Shown piece by piece: positions 50,180-57,562 of a stretch of DNA of 64,000 nt. Both the position numbers and the translations under genes were made by a program. The notes beneath the pieces are model-generated. The model saw only the letters and a list, made by a program, of their open reading frames with translations, was not told the origin of the DNA and ran no database searches. How positions within the stretch are numbered: the first letter of the stretch is position 1; each line of letters starts with the position of its first letter. The DNA comes from Miltoncostaea marina (lineage in GTDB: Bacteria > Actinomycetota > Thermoleophilia > Miltoncostaeales > Miltoncostaeaceae): assembly GCF_018141525.1 (NCBI RefSeq), contig NZ_CP064655.1, positions 3,256,501 through 3,320,500 on the forward strand, given 5' to 3'.

Positions 50180-50365
50180 TCAGGGCAGGAGCGACTCCCA
50201 CGCGACCAGGGTCGCCGCGACGAGGGCGTCGTCGGCCGGGTCGCCGCCGGCAGCGGCGACGGCCTCGGCCAGCTCGTCGGCCGGCAGCTCGAACGGCTCC
50301 GCCTCGGGCAGGGCCGCCCGGAGCGCCCGGGCGAGCGACTCGGGGTCGGCGGGCCGGCCGGTCAG
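50180..50365 (-). CDS. Small acidic hypothetical protein with a CTG start
   Basis: 61 residues, helical and acidic (S-L-A-R-A-L-R-A-A-L-P-E-A-E-P-F-E; E-L-A-E-A-V-A-A-A-G-G). The frame is open upstream only into the neighbouring gene, and CTG 50365 overlaps the preceding stop as CTGA, the same arrangement as the methyltransferase at 35045. No family recognised. A spurious frame cannot be excluded. Confidence 0.4.
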   Translation of the reverse strand: MTGRPADPESLARALRAALPEAEPFELPADELAEAVAAAGGDPADDALVAATLVAWESLLP

Positions 50366-50568
50366 AGCAGGTTGACCGCCGCGGCGGCGGCGAGGATGAG
50401 GATGATGCCCCCGTACCCCATGTAGCCGGAGGCCAGGAGCAGCACCCCCAGGCCCACCAGCAGCACCGCGAGGACGCCCCACGAGACCTTCCCGAGGCCC
50501 CCGGCGCCGAGCTCCCAGCCGCGCTCGGGCGGGCGCGCCCGGCGCTGCTTGCGCGGTTCGACCGTCAC
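50362..50568 (-). CDS. Small membrane protein, two transmembrane segments
   Basis: 68 residues: a basic cytoplasmic start (E-P-R-K-Q-R-R-A-R-P-P-E-R-G), then two hydrophobic helices separated by a Gly turn (G-V-L-A-V-L-L-V-G-L and G-I-I-L-I-L-A-A-A-A). TAACGT plus 7 nt precede GTG 50568, a leaderless start that supports the gene. Function unknown. Confidence 0.65.
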   Translation of the reverse strand: MTVEPRKQRRARPPERGWELGAGGLGKVSWGVLAVLLVGLGVLLLASGYMGYGGIILILAAAAAVNLL

Positions 50569-50606
50569 GGCGGGCACGTTAGCCCACCGCGCGGGCGACG
50601 CGGCCC

Positions 50607-51608
50607 CTACGCGCGGGCGAGCTGGCCGCAGGCGGCGGCCACGTCGGCCCCGCGCGAGCGGCGCACGGACGCCTCGAGCCCCGCGTCCGCGAGGGCGCCG
50701 AGGAACGCCCTGCGGCGCTCCGGCGGGCTGGCGCGGTAGGGCCCGGCGGTGGGGTTGTACTCGATCACGTTGACGTGGAAGCGCCCGTCGCGCAGCAGGC
50801 GGGCCAGGCGCCGGGCGTCGGCCGGCGCGTCGTTGACGCCGTCGAGCAGCAGGTACTCGATGAACACCCGCCGGCCGGTCGTGTCGCAGTAGCGCCGGCA
50901 CGCGCTCAGCAGGTTGGCGATCGGGTAGCGGGCGTTGATCGGCATGAGCGCCGAGCGGGTGTCGTCGTCGGCCGCGTGCAGGGAGATCGCCAGCCGCACC
51001 GCCAGCGGGTGGTCGGCGAGCCGGGCGATGCCCGGCACCCAGCCGACGGTCGAGATCGCGATGCGCCGCGGCGAGATGCCGAGGCCCTCCGGGGCGGCGA
51101 TGCCGCCGCACGCCTCGAGCACGGCGTCGAGGTTCTGCATGGGCTCGCCCATGCCCATGAAGACCACGTTCGTCAGGCGGGCGTCCTGCGCGGCCGCCTC
51201 GCGCGCCGCGAGCACGGCCTGGTCGAGGATCTCGGCCGGGGTGAGGTCCCGGCCCGGGCCCATCGCGCCCGTCGCGCAGAACCGGCAGGCGAGCGCGCAC
51301 CCGGCCTGGCTGGACACGCACACGGTGCGCCGGCCCTCCTCGTGGGCGATCAGCACCGCCTCGACGAAGGCGCCGTCGCCGGCGCGCAGGCCCCACTTGA
51401 CGGTGCCGTCGCGCGAGACGACCCGCTGCCGCGGCTCGAGGGTCCAGAACGGCAGGTGCTCCTCGAGGCGCGCCCGCAGCGCGGCGGGGAACGCCGAGAC
51501 GTCGGCCCAGCCGTCGGCGCCGGCGCGCTGGGCCTCGGCGGCCTGGCGGGCGCGGTACGGGGGCTGACCCCACTCGGCGAGGAGGCTGGCGAGGGCGGCG
51601 CGGTCCAC
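50607..51608 (-). CDS. rlmN: 23S rRNA/tRNA adenine-C2 methyltransferase RlmN
   Basis: 333 residues, radical SAM methyltransferase. Cluster cysteines C104, C108 and C111 (C-A-L-A-C-R-F-C), G-M-G-E-P near 150, and the second catalytic cysteine near the C-terminus (A-A-C-G-Q, about residue 327) are intact. It methylates C2 of A2503 in 23S rRNA and A37 in some tRNAs. TACCCT plus 6 nt precede GTG 51608 (leaderless). Confidence 0.94.
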   Translation of the reverse strand: MDRAALASLLAEWGQPPYRARQAAEAQRAGADGWADVSAFPAALRARLEEHLPFWTLEPRQRVVSRDGTVKWGLRAGDGAFVEAVLIAHEEGRRTVCVSSQAGCALACRFCATGAMGPGRDLTPAEILDQAVLAAREAAAQDARLTNVVFMGMGEPMQNLDAVLEACGGIAAPEGLGISPRRIAISTVGWVPGIARLADHPLAVRLAISLHAADDDTRSALMPINARYPIANLLSACRRYCDTTGRRVFIEYLLLDGVNDAPADARRLARLLRDGRFHVNVIEYNPTAGPYRASPPERRRAFLGALADAGLEASVRRSRGADVAAACGQLARA

Positions 51609-51645
51609 CCGCGGAGGGTAGCTGGTGCGGCGGGTGGGTACAGGT

Positions 51646-51690
51646 GGTTGCGTACGCAACCAGATCGACGTATCATTGAGTGCGCAACGA
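51646..51690 (+). promoter_or_regulatory. Promoter and operator of the mhqO-mhqD-like operon
   Basis: A sigma-70-type promoter, TTGCGT (51648-51653), 17 nt, TATCAT (51671-51676), is overlapped at its -35 by the perfect 16-bp palindrome GGTTGCGTACGCAACC (51646-51661). A partial copy, TTGAGTGCGCAAC (51676-51688), lies over the predicted start site. This is a classic repressor arrangement, probably for a MarR- or TetR-type regulator encoded elsewhere. Confidence 0.7.
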
Positions 51691-51707
51691 CCACCTCGGG
51701 AGGGGCC

Positions 51708-52637
51708 ATGCGGCTCGACGGCATCCATCACATCAGCGCGATCACGGCGGACGCGCCGGGCAACCTCGACTTCTACACGCGCGTGCTCGGGATGCGGCTG
51801 GCCGCGAAGACGGTCAACCAGGACGATCCGGGCGTCTACCACCTCTTCTACGCCGACGAGCGGGGCCGGCCGGGGTCGGAGATGACCTTCTTCGAGTACC
51901 CGGGCCTGCCGCGCGGCCGCGCCGGCTCGGGGATGGTGCACCGGGTCGTCTGGCGGGTCGGCTCGGACGCCGCCCTCGACTTCTGGGCCGCCCGGCTCGG
52001 CGACGAGGGGCACGCCGCCGAGCGGCTCGACGGGGCCGTGCGCTTCGCCGACCCGGAGGGCCTCGCGCACGAGCTCGTCGTCGACCACGCCGACGAGCCG
52101 CTGGCGGCCGAGCACCCCGACGTGCCCGCGGAGCACGCGCTCGGCGGGTTCGTCGGCGTGCGCGCGTACGCCCGCGCGCCGGAGCGCTCGGGCGCGCTGC
52201 TGGAGGGCCTGCTCGGCGCCCGGGCGCTCGGCGCCGGGGCGTACGAGGTGCGCGGCGCGCGCCGCGGCGGCCTGATCGCCTTCGACCCGCCGCCCGCCGA
52301 GCGGGCGCTGGCGGGCGCGGGCACCGTGCACCACGTCGCCTGGGGCACGACGGTCGACGACCTCCCGCGCTGGGCGGAGCGCGTCGCGGCGGCCGGCGTG
52401 CGCGCGACGGGGGTGATCGACCGCCACTGGTTCCACTCCGTCTACTTCCGCGAGCCCAGCGGCGTGCTCTACGAGATCGCCGACGACGGCCCGGGCTTCA
52501 CGCGCGACATGCCGCTGGAGGAGCTCGGCTCGCGGCTGGTGCTGCCCGCCTGGCTCGAGCCGCGCCGCGCGGAGATCGAGGCCCGGCTCACGCCGCTGGC
52601 CGACCCGCGGGCGGCCCGGCCGCGGGTGGCGGCATGA
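51708..52637 (+). CDS. mhqO: Ring-cleaving dioxygenase of the MhqO type (VOC family)
   Basis: 309 residues, two vicinal-oxygen-chelate modules. First module: I-H-H-I-S-A-I-T-A with the first His metal ligand near residue 7, then F-F-E-Y-P. Second module: V-H-H-V-A-W near 205 and the Glu in G-V-L-Y-E-I-A near 258. MhqO/LinE-like enzymes open hydroquinones or related rings. GGGAGGGG lies just before ATG. The stop overlaps the hydrolase gene. In Bacillus mhqO and mhqD form a quinone-stress operon under MhqR, and the operator here fits such control. Confidence 0.87.
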   Translation: MRLDGIHHISAITADAPGNLDFYTRVLGMRLAAKTVNQDDPGVYHLFYADERGRPGSEMTFFEYPGLPRGRAGSGMVHRVVWRVGSDAALDFWAARLGDEGHAAERLDGAVRFADPEGLAHELVVDHADEPLAAEHPDVPAEHALGGFVGVRAYARAPERSGALLEGLLGARALGAGAYEVRGARRGGLIAFDPPPAERALAGAGTVHHVAWGTTVDDLPRWAERVAAAGVRATGVIDRHWFHSVYFREPSGVLYEIADDGPGFTRDMPLEELGSRLVLPAWLEPRRAEIEARLTPLADPRAARPRVAA

Positions 52638-53299
52638 GCGACGCCGCGATCCTCGACGGCTGGCGGCACCTCGTGGAGCCGGGCGCGCCGGAGGGCGCCG
52701 TGCTGCTGATGCTGCACGGCACGGGCGGCGACGAGCGCGACATGGCGGCCCTCGGCCGCGCGCTCGCGCCCGGCGCGCCGCTCGTGGCGCCGCGCGGGCG
52801 GGTGTCCGAGGGCGGCATGGCGCGGTTCTTCAGCCGCACGCCGGCCGACCCGTTCCGCTTCCCCGACCTGCCGGAGCGCATCGACGAGCTCGCCGCCTTC
52901 GTGCGTGCCGCCACCGCCGCCCACGGCCTCGCGGGACGGCCCGTGGTCGCCGTGGGCTACTCCAACGGCGCCAACGCCGCCGCGGCGCTCATGCTGCGCC
53001 ACCCCGGGCTGCTGGCCGGCGGGGCGCTGCTGCGGCCGATGCTGCCGGCCGAGCCGCCGCCCGGGCTCGACCTGGCGGGCACGCGCGTGCTCGTGGCCGC
53101 CGGCAGCGCCGACACTATGATCCCGCCCCCGCGGGTGGAGGCCCTGGTGGCGGCGCTGCGCGGCGCCGGCGCCGACGTGCAGGAGCGCTGGGAGGCGACC
53201 GGCCACGGCCTCACCCAGGACGACCTCGCGGCGACCGCGCGCTGGCTGGCGGAGGGGGCGGCGGGGCGCTCGCCGGACGCCCCTCCGGCTCGTGGCTGA
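52634..53299 (+). CDS. mhqD: MhqD-like carboxylesterase/phospholipase (alpha/beta hydrolase)
   Basis: 221 residues. L-M-L-H-G-T-G-G-D oxyanion region near residue 32, nucleophile S in V-G-Y-S-N-G-A-N near 113, acid D in A-G-S-A-D near 160, and His in E-A-T-G-H-G-L-T near 195 complete the triad. Full family length. ATG overlaps the mhqO stop. The last 89 bp, including the His codon region, overlap the tail of the convergent exporter gene. Confidence 0.87.
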   Translation: MSDAAILDGWRHLVEPGAPEGAVLLMLHGTGGDERDMAALGRALAPGAPLVAPRGRVSEGGMARFFSRTPADPFRFPDLPERIDELAAFVRAATAAHGLAGRPVVAVGYSNGANAAAALMLRHPGLLAGGALLRPMLPAEPPPGLDLAGTRVLVAAGSADTMIPPPRVEALVAALRGAGADVQERWEATGHGLTQDDLAATARWLAEGAAGRSPDAPPARG

Positions 53300-54740
53300 G
53301 GCGGGGCATGCGCGCCGCGGCCAGGGCCGCGAGCAGCAGCGAGGCCGTCGCCACCGCGAGGGCGGCCCGGAAGCCGTCCGCCACGAGCGCGCGGCCCGCG
53401 GCGTCGACCCGGCCGGCGGCGTCGTGGAGGCCCGGGGTGAGGCGGGCGTGCAGCACCGCGCCGAGCACGGCGCCCCCGAGCGCGCCGCCCGTGTAGCGGC
53501 TGATGTTGGGCAGCGCCGACGCCACCCCGAGGCGGGCCGCCGGGACGCCGTGGATCGCCGTGGTGGTGATGGCCGACGTGGAGGCCGCGAGGCCGACGCC
53601 GAACGCCACCAGGCCGGGCAGCAGGGCGGCGTAGTCCTGCGCCGGCGCGGCGAGGGCCATGCCCGCCGCGCCCGCCGCCGACACGAGGAAGCCCGCGGTC
53701 GCGAGGCGGTCGGACCCGGCCCGGCCCATCGAGCGCCCCGCCAGCGGCGCCACGAGCACGAACGACGCCGCGACGGGGGTGATCGCCAGGCCGAGCGCCA
53801 CGGCCCCGAACCCCATGACGGCGGTCAGGTGGAAGGGCAGTAGGATGAGCACGCCGAACAGGGCCGCCGACGACGCCATGGCGGCGAGGTTCGCCGTCTG
53901 GAGCGACCGCAGCCGCAGCAGCCGCAGGTCGAGCATCGGATGCGCCGCGCGCGACTCGTGGACGGCGAAGGCGGCCAGCGCGAGCGGGCCGATCGCCGCC
54001 GCCGCGACCGTGGGCGGCGCGGTCCAGCCCCACGCCCCGCCGCGCGAGAGGGCGATCAGGATCGCGAACAGGCCGGCGGCGGCCAGGGCGGCGCCCGGCA
54101 GGTCGAAGCGCCGCCCGGCGCCGGGCGAGCGCGCCTCCTCGAGCACGAGCGCCGCGCCGGCCAGCACGACCGCGCCCATCACCGGGCTGAACCAGAACAC
54201 GCTGCGCCACCCGAAGGCGCCCACGAGGACGCCCGCCAGGTTGAGCGCCAGGACCGGCGCCAGGCCCAGCACGCCGCCCATCACGCCGAGGGCCGCCGCG
54301 CGCTCGCGGGGCCCGAACAGCTCGGCCGCGTACGCGTAGGCGGTGGGCGCCATCGCGCACGCGCCCACCGCCTGCACGATGCGGAACGCCACCAGCGCCG
54401 GCGCGGTGGGGGCGAGCGCGCAGAGCACCGAGCCGGCGCACAGCACGAGCACGCCCGCCACGAACACGCGGCGGCGGCCGTAGAGGTCGCCCGCCCGGCC
54501 GGCGAGCGCCAGCAGGGTCGCCTGGGTGACGAGGAAGCCGGTCACCACCCACGAGATGCCGGGGACGTCCACGCCGAGGTCGGCCGCCATGGCCGGCAGG
54601 GCGATGTTGACGATGCTGACGTTGACGACCGAGAGCATCATCCCGCTCGCCACCACCAGCAGCGCCATCCAGCGCCAGCGCGGGTGGGCCCGCAGCCGCG
54701 CCCGCGCCGCGGCGAGGCGTGATGCGGCGCGGTCCCTCAC
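53211..54740 (-). CDS. MFS drug exporter, DHA2/EmrB-QacA type
   Basis: 509 residues with about 14 hydrophobic helices. Motif A appears as G-R-A-G-D-L-Y-G-R-R-R near residue 90, and the first helix has V-N-V-S-I-V-N-I-A-L-P, typical of this group. The C-terminal 35 residues are a Pro/Ala/Arg tail lying over the convergent hydrolase gene. TACACT plus 7 nt precede GTG 54740 (leaderless). Neighbouring quinone-stress genes suggest export of toxic aromatics. Confidence 0.88.
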   Translation of the reverse strand: MRDRAASRLAAARARLRAHPRWRWMALLVVASGMMLSVVNVSIVNIALPAMAADLGVDVPGISWVVTGFLVTQATLLALAGRAGDLYGRRRVFVAGVLVLCAGSVLCALAPTAPALVAFRIVQAVGACAMAPTAYAYAAELFGPRERAAALGVMGGVLGLAPVLALNLAGVLVGAFGWRSVFWFSPVMGAVVLAGAALVLEEARSPGAGRRFDLPGAALAAAGLFAILIALSRGGAWGWTAPPTVAAAAIGPLALAAFAVHESRAAHPMLDLRLLRLRSLQTANLAAMASSAALFGVLILLPFHLTAVMGFGAVALGLAITPVAASFVLVAPLAGRSMGRAGSDRLATAGFLVSAAGAAGMALAAPAQDYAALLPGLVAFGVGLAASTSAITTTAIHGVPAARLGVASALPNISRYTGGALGGAVLGAVLHARLTPGLHDAAGRVDAAGRALVADGFRAALAVATASLLLAALAAARMPRLSHEPEGRPASAPPPPPPASARSPRGRPG

Positions 54741-54747
54741 CGGGGGG

Positions 54748-54773
54748 AGTGTAGTGCGGCCGTGGAGTACGCT
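54748..54773. promoter_or_regulatory. Divergent leaderless promoters of the exporter and the 54781 gene
   Basis: Minus strand TACACT (54748-54753), 7 nt, GTG 54740. Plus strand TACGCT (54768-54773), 7 nt, GTG 54781. Confidence 0.6.
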
Positions 54774-54780
54774 GAGGGGC

Positions 54781-55344
54781 GTGGCTGTGACGGGCGAGAA
54801 GCTGTGGCGGTACGCGAGCCTGGCTCGCCTGTGGTCGTGGACGCTGATCGGCGTCGCGGGGCTGCTGCTGCTGCTCTCCATCGCGCTGCAGGCCGGCACC
54901 GACGAGGGCATCGACCTGCGCTGGTGGGCCGCCGCGCTCGGCATCACCGGCGTGACCGGGGTGATCTGCTATCCGCTGTTCCGGGTGTGGCTGCGGCGCA
55001 CCGCGCTGCCATCGGTCCGCCTGCCGCAGGCCGTGCGCGCCACGGGCCCTCGGCGCCTCGAGGCCACCCCGCGCGACTGGCGGCGCTGGGCGGCCTTCAC
55101 GGCGCTCGTGCTGCTCGTGGGCGGCGGCGCGATGCTCGTCTTCCTGGTCGGCGTGCTCGGCCGCGGCGGCACGGCGGAGGGCGTGGTGGTCGGCATGATC
55201 GCCGCCTGGGGGGCCGCCACGCTCGAGGACGTCCGGCGCATCCGCGCCGCCGAGGCGGCGGAGGGCCGCCGCTACTTCGCCGCCTGCCGGCGCCCCACGG
55301 GCGTGGGCAACCACCTCGTGTGGCTGCCCCGGCGCCCCGCCTAG
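54781..55344 (+). CDS. Membrane protein with four predicted helices, unknown
   Basis: 187 residues. Hydrophobic segments near residues 17-37, 47-64, 103-124 and 130-145, an Arg-rich loop between the second and third (R-R-T-A-L-P, R-R-L-E-A-T-P-R-D-W-R-R-W), and a short soluble end (R-R-Y-F-A-A-C-R-R-P). The leaderless GTG 54781 supports the start; GTG 54787 is the alternative. Family not recognised. Confidence 0.65.
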   Translation: MAVTGEKLWRYASLARLWSWTLIGVAGLLLLLSIALQAGTDEGIDLRWWAAALGITGVTGVICYPLFRVWLRRTALPSVRLPQAVRATGPRRLEATPRDWRRWAAFTALVLLVGGGAMLVFLVGVLGRGGTAEGVVVGMIAAWGAATLEDVRRIRAAEAAEGRRYFAACRRPTGVGNHLVWLPRRPA

Positions 55345-55410
55345 CGGCGCCGGGTGCCGCGGCGCGCCGCCGCGCGGATCCGGGCCGCCCGAGGCTCACC
55401 GGAGGGAGCC

Positions 55411-55426
55411 GGGGGGTACCACCCCC
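55411..55426 (+). terminator. Hairpin after the 54781 gene
   Basis: GGGGGGT-ACC-ACCCCC stem about 65 nt after the stop and before the thioredoxin promoter. Confidence 0.4.
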
Positions 55427-55472
55427 TCGCAGAGCCGCGCCCCCGCCGTGGGGCGGCGGCGGACGGCGGTGC

Positions 55473-55494
55473 TAGGATACCCCCGAGGGTATCC
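55473..55494 (+). promoter_or_regulatory. CsoR-family operator over the trxB -10 element
   Basis: GGATACCC-CCGA-GGGTATCC (55475-55494) is a perfect dyad of the ATACCC...GGGTAT type used by CsoR/RicR/CstR regulators. TAGGAT (55473-55478) is a -10 candidate inside it, so a bound repressor would block the start. A CsoR-family gene is the fourth gene of this operon. Confidence 0.72.
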
Positions 55495-55515
55495 GTGCGA
55501 GCGGAGGAGGACCGC

Positions 55516-56487
55516 GTGGCGGACGTCCACGACATGATCATCATCGGCGGCGGGCCCGCCGGGTACACGGCCGCCGTGTACGCGGCGCGGGCGAACCTGT
55601 CGCCGCTCGTGGCGGAGGGCTTCGCGGCCGGCGGGCAGCTCATGCTGACCACCGACGTCGAGAACTACCCCGGGTTCCCGCAGGGGATCCAGGGCCCCGA
55701 GCTGATGCAGCAGATGCGCGAGCAGGCCGAGCGCTTCGGCGCCACGCTGGTGGCGGCCGACGTCACGCGCGTCGACCTCTCGGAGCGGCCCTTCCGGGTG
55801 TGGATCGACGACGACGAGCACCTCGCGCGCTCCGTGGTCATCTCCACCGGCGCGTCCGCGCGCTGGCTGGACCTGCCGAGCGAGACCCGGCTGCGCGGCT
55901 TCGGCGTCTCCACCTGCGCCACCTGCGACGGCTTCTTCTTCCGCGACCGGCCGATGGTGGTCGTGGGCGGCGGCGACTCCGCCATGGAGGAGGCCCTCTT
56001 CCTGGCGCGCATGGCGTCGAAGGTCACGATCGTGCACCGCCGGGACGAGTTCCGCGCCTCGCGCATCATGGCCGAGCGGGCGCTGGCGCACGAGCGCATC
56101 GACGTGCGCTGGAACGCCGTCGTCGAGGAGGTCCTCGGCGCCGACACGGTCGAGGCCGTGCGCGTGCGCGACACCGTGACGGGCGAGGCCGAGGACATCC
56201 CGGCCGCGGCGATGTTCGTCGCCATCGGGCACGACCCCAACACGACGCTCTTCCGCGGGCAGATCGCGCTCGACCCGGCCGGCTACGTCGAGACCGACGG
56301 CACCCGGACGAGCGTCGAGGGCGTGTTCGCGTGCGGCGACGTGCAGGACACGGTCTACCGGCAGGCGATCACCGCCGCCGCGAGCGGGTGCATGGCCGCG
56401 ATGGACGCGGAGCGGTGGCTCGAGGCCGCCGACGACACAACGAGCGACGCGCCGACCGGCGCGGTCGCGTCAGGAAAGGACGCATAG
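55516..56487 (+). CDS. trxB: Thioredoxin reductase
   Basis: 323 residues. FAD motif G-G-G-P-A-G (11-16), redox pair C134-A-T-C137 and NADPH motif G-G-G-D-S-A (151-156) with H-R-R near 175; C-terminal FAD element F-A-C-G-D-V. It reduces thioredoxin with NADPH. GGAGGAGG lies five nt before GTG 55516. First gene of trxB-trxA-zinc ribbon-csoR-like, under a CsoR-type operator. Confidence 0.95.
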   Translation: MADVHDMIIIGGGPAGYTAAVYAARANLSPLVAEGFAAGGQLMLTTDVENYPGFPQGIQGPELMQQMREQAERFGATLVAADVTRVDLSERPFRVWIDDDEHLARSVVISTGASARWLDLPSETRLRGFGVSTCATCDGFFFRDRPMVVVGGGDSAMEEALFLARMASKVTIVHRRDEFRASRIMAERALAHERIDVRWNAVVEEVLGADTVEAVRVRDTVTGEAEDIPAAAMFVAIGHDPNTTLFRGQIALDPAGYVETDGTRTSVEGVFACGDVQDTVYRQAITAAASGCMAAMDAERWLEAADDTTSDAPTGAVASGKDA

Positions 56488-56489
56488 CG

Positions 56490-56813
56490 ATGGCCGAGGG
56501 CGTGGTCGAGATCACCGCGGACAACTTCCAGGGCACCGTGCTCGAGAACGAGAAGCCGGTGCTCGTCGACTTCTGGGCCGAGTGGTGCGGGCCGTGCCGC
56601 ATGATCGCCCCCGTGGTCGAGCAGATCGCGAAGGAGCGGGCGGACAGCCTCGTCGTCGGCAAGCTCGACGTCGACGCGCACGGCGCGATCGCCCAGCGCT
56701 ACAACGTGCAGGGCATCCCCTTCATCGGGCTCTTCGAGAACGGGCGCCTGGCCCGTCACGCCGTCGGCGCGATGCCGAAGGCGCAGCTCGAGCGCGCGCT
56801 GGGCCTGGAGTAG
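56490..56813 (+). CDS. trxA: Thioredoxin
   Basis: 107 residues with the W-C-G-P-C active site (C33, C36), D-F-W-A-E before it and the cis-Pro in G-I-P-F-I. It starts just after the trxB stop, with AAAGGA 9 nt upstream. Standard disulfide reductase partner of the preceding enzyme. Confidence 0.96.
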   Translation: MAEGVVEITADNFQGTVLENEKPVLVDFWAEWCGPCRMIAPVVEQIAKERADSLVVGKLDVDAHGAIAQRYNVQGIPFIGLFENGRLARHAVGAMPKAQLERALGLE

Positions 56814-56817
56814 CGAC

Positions 56818-57054
56818 GTGCCCAGCTACGACCTGGTCTGCGGGTCCTGCGACACGGCGTTCGAGGCGTTCCGCCAGGGCTTCCTGCGCGACGAGGACCG
56901 GGTCTGCCCGACGTGCGGGGCGCCCGAGGCCCGGCAGCTCTTCACCGGCTTCGTGACCGCGCGGCCCGCCCGTGAGGGGGCCGCGCCGTCGGTGGTCGGG
57001 TTCGGCGGCGGCGGCGGGGGCTGCTGCGGCGGCTCCTGCGGCTGCGGCGGCTAG
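56818..57054 (+). CDS. FmdB-family zinc-ribbon protein with Cys/Gly tail
   Basis: 78 residues. Two C-x-x-C knuckles (C-G-S-C at 8-11, C-P-T-C near 31) form the FmdB zinc ribbon. The C-terminus is a Gly run followed by a five-cysteine tail (C-C-G-G-S-C-G-C-G-G) that could bind metal or be redox active. GTG starts 5 nt after trxA. Being inside a thioredoxin operon with a CsoR-like regulator, it may buffer or sense metal or thiol state. Confidence 0.8.
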   Translation: MPSYDLVCGSCDTAFEAFRQGFLRDEDRVCPTCGAPEARQLFTGFVTARPAREGAAPSVVGFGGGGGGCCGGSCGCGG

Positions 57055-57064
57055 GGCGGATGCC

Positions 57065-57349
57065 GTGGCGACCGCGACACCGCGCCGCCCGAGCACCGAT
57101 CAGCTGATCGTCCGCCTCCGGCGGGCCGAGGGCCAGCTGCGGGGCGTCCAGCGGATGCTGGAGGAGGGCTCCGAGACGCAGAAGGTCCTCACCCAGCTGG
57201 CCGCCGTCACGGCGGCCATCGACCAGGTGGGGCTCCACCTGATCTCCGAGCGCCTCCGGACGTGCGTCGCGGACGGGGAGGATGGCTGCGCCGAGTCGTT
57301 CGAGGAGGCGATGGCCACCCTGCTGCGCTTCGCGTCGATGGGGCGGTAG
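57065..57349 (+). CDS. CsoR-family (DUF156) repressor lacking the copper ligands
   Basis: 94 residues, all-helical CsoR/RcnR/FrmR fold (R-L-R-R-A-E-G-Q-L-R-G-V-Q-R-M-L, then V-L-T-Q-L-A-A-V, A-I-D-Q-V-G-L-H-L). Copper CsoR uses C-x-H-x-C ligands; here the first Cys is Thr (E-T-Q-K-V-L) and the His is replaced, leaving C67 (L-R-T-C-V) and an extra C75 (E-D-G-C-A). Such a pattern suits a thiol or redox sensor better than a copper sensor. The CsoR-type dyad at 55475-55494 is its likely operator. GTG 57065 gives the family start. Confidence 0.83.
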   Translation: MATATPRRPSTDQLIVRLRRAEGQLRGVQRMLEEGSETQKVLTQLAAVTAAIDQVGLHLISERLRTCVADGEDGCAESFEEAMATLLRFASMGR

Positions 57350-57360
57350 CAGCCGCAGGG

Positions 57361-57451
57361 GGACGGCCGGTCGGTCGCGCCGCGCGCTCCGGCCGGGGCG
57401 CGGCCGCGCGCCAGCCGCCCACCACCCGGCGGCGCGCGCCGCCGGCCGTCC
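57361..57451. repeat. Long-range inverted repeat in the gap after csoR
   Basis: GGACGGCCGG (57361-57370) and CCGGCCGTCC (57442-57451) are exact inverse copies 71 nt apart, and a GGCGGCGCGCGCCGCC palindrome overlaps the right arm. The 213-bp gap holds no gene that I can support. It may end the thioredoxin operon. Confidence 0.45.
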
Positions 57452-57562
57452 CGATGGTCACGCCGCCCCGGGCGGCGGACCGGACGCCGCGGAGCACGCG
57501 CCCCGCGCGGCGTCCCGTCCAGCGCCGCGCGCCCGCGGCGCGCCGGCCCGATCGCGCGCGCA

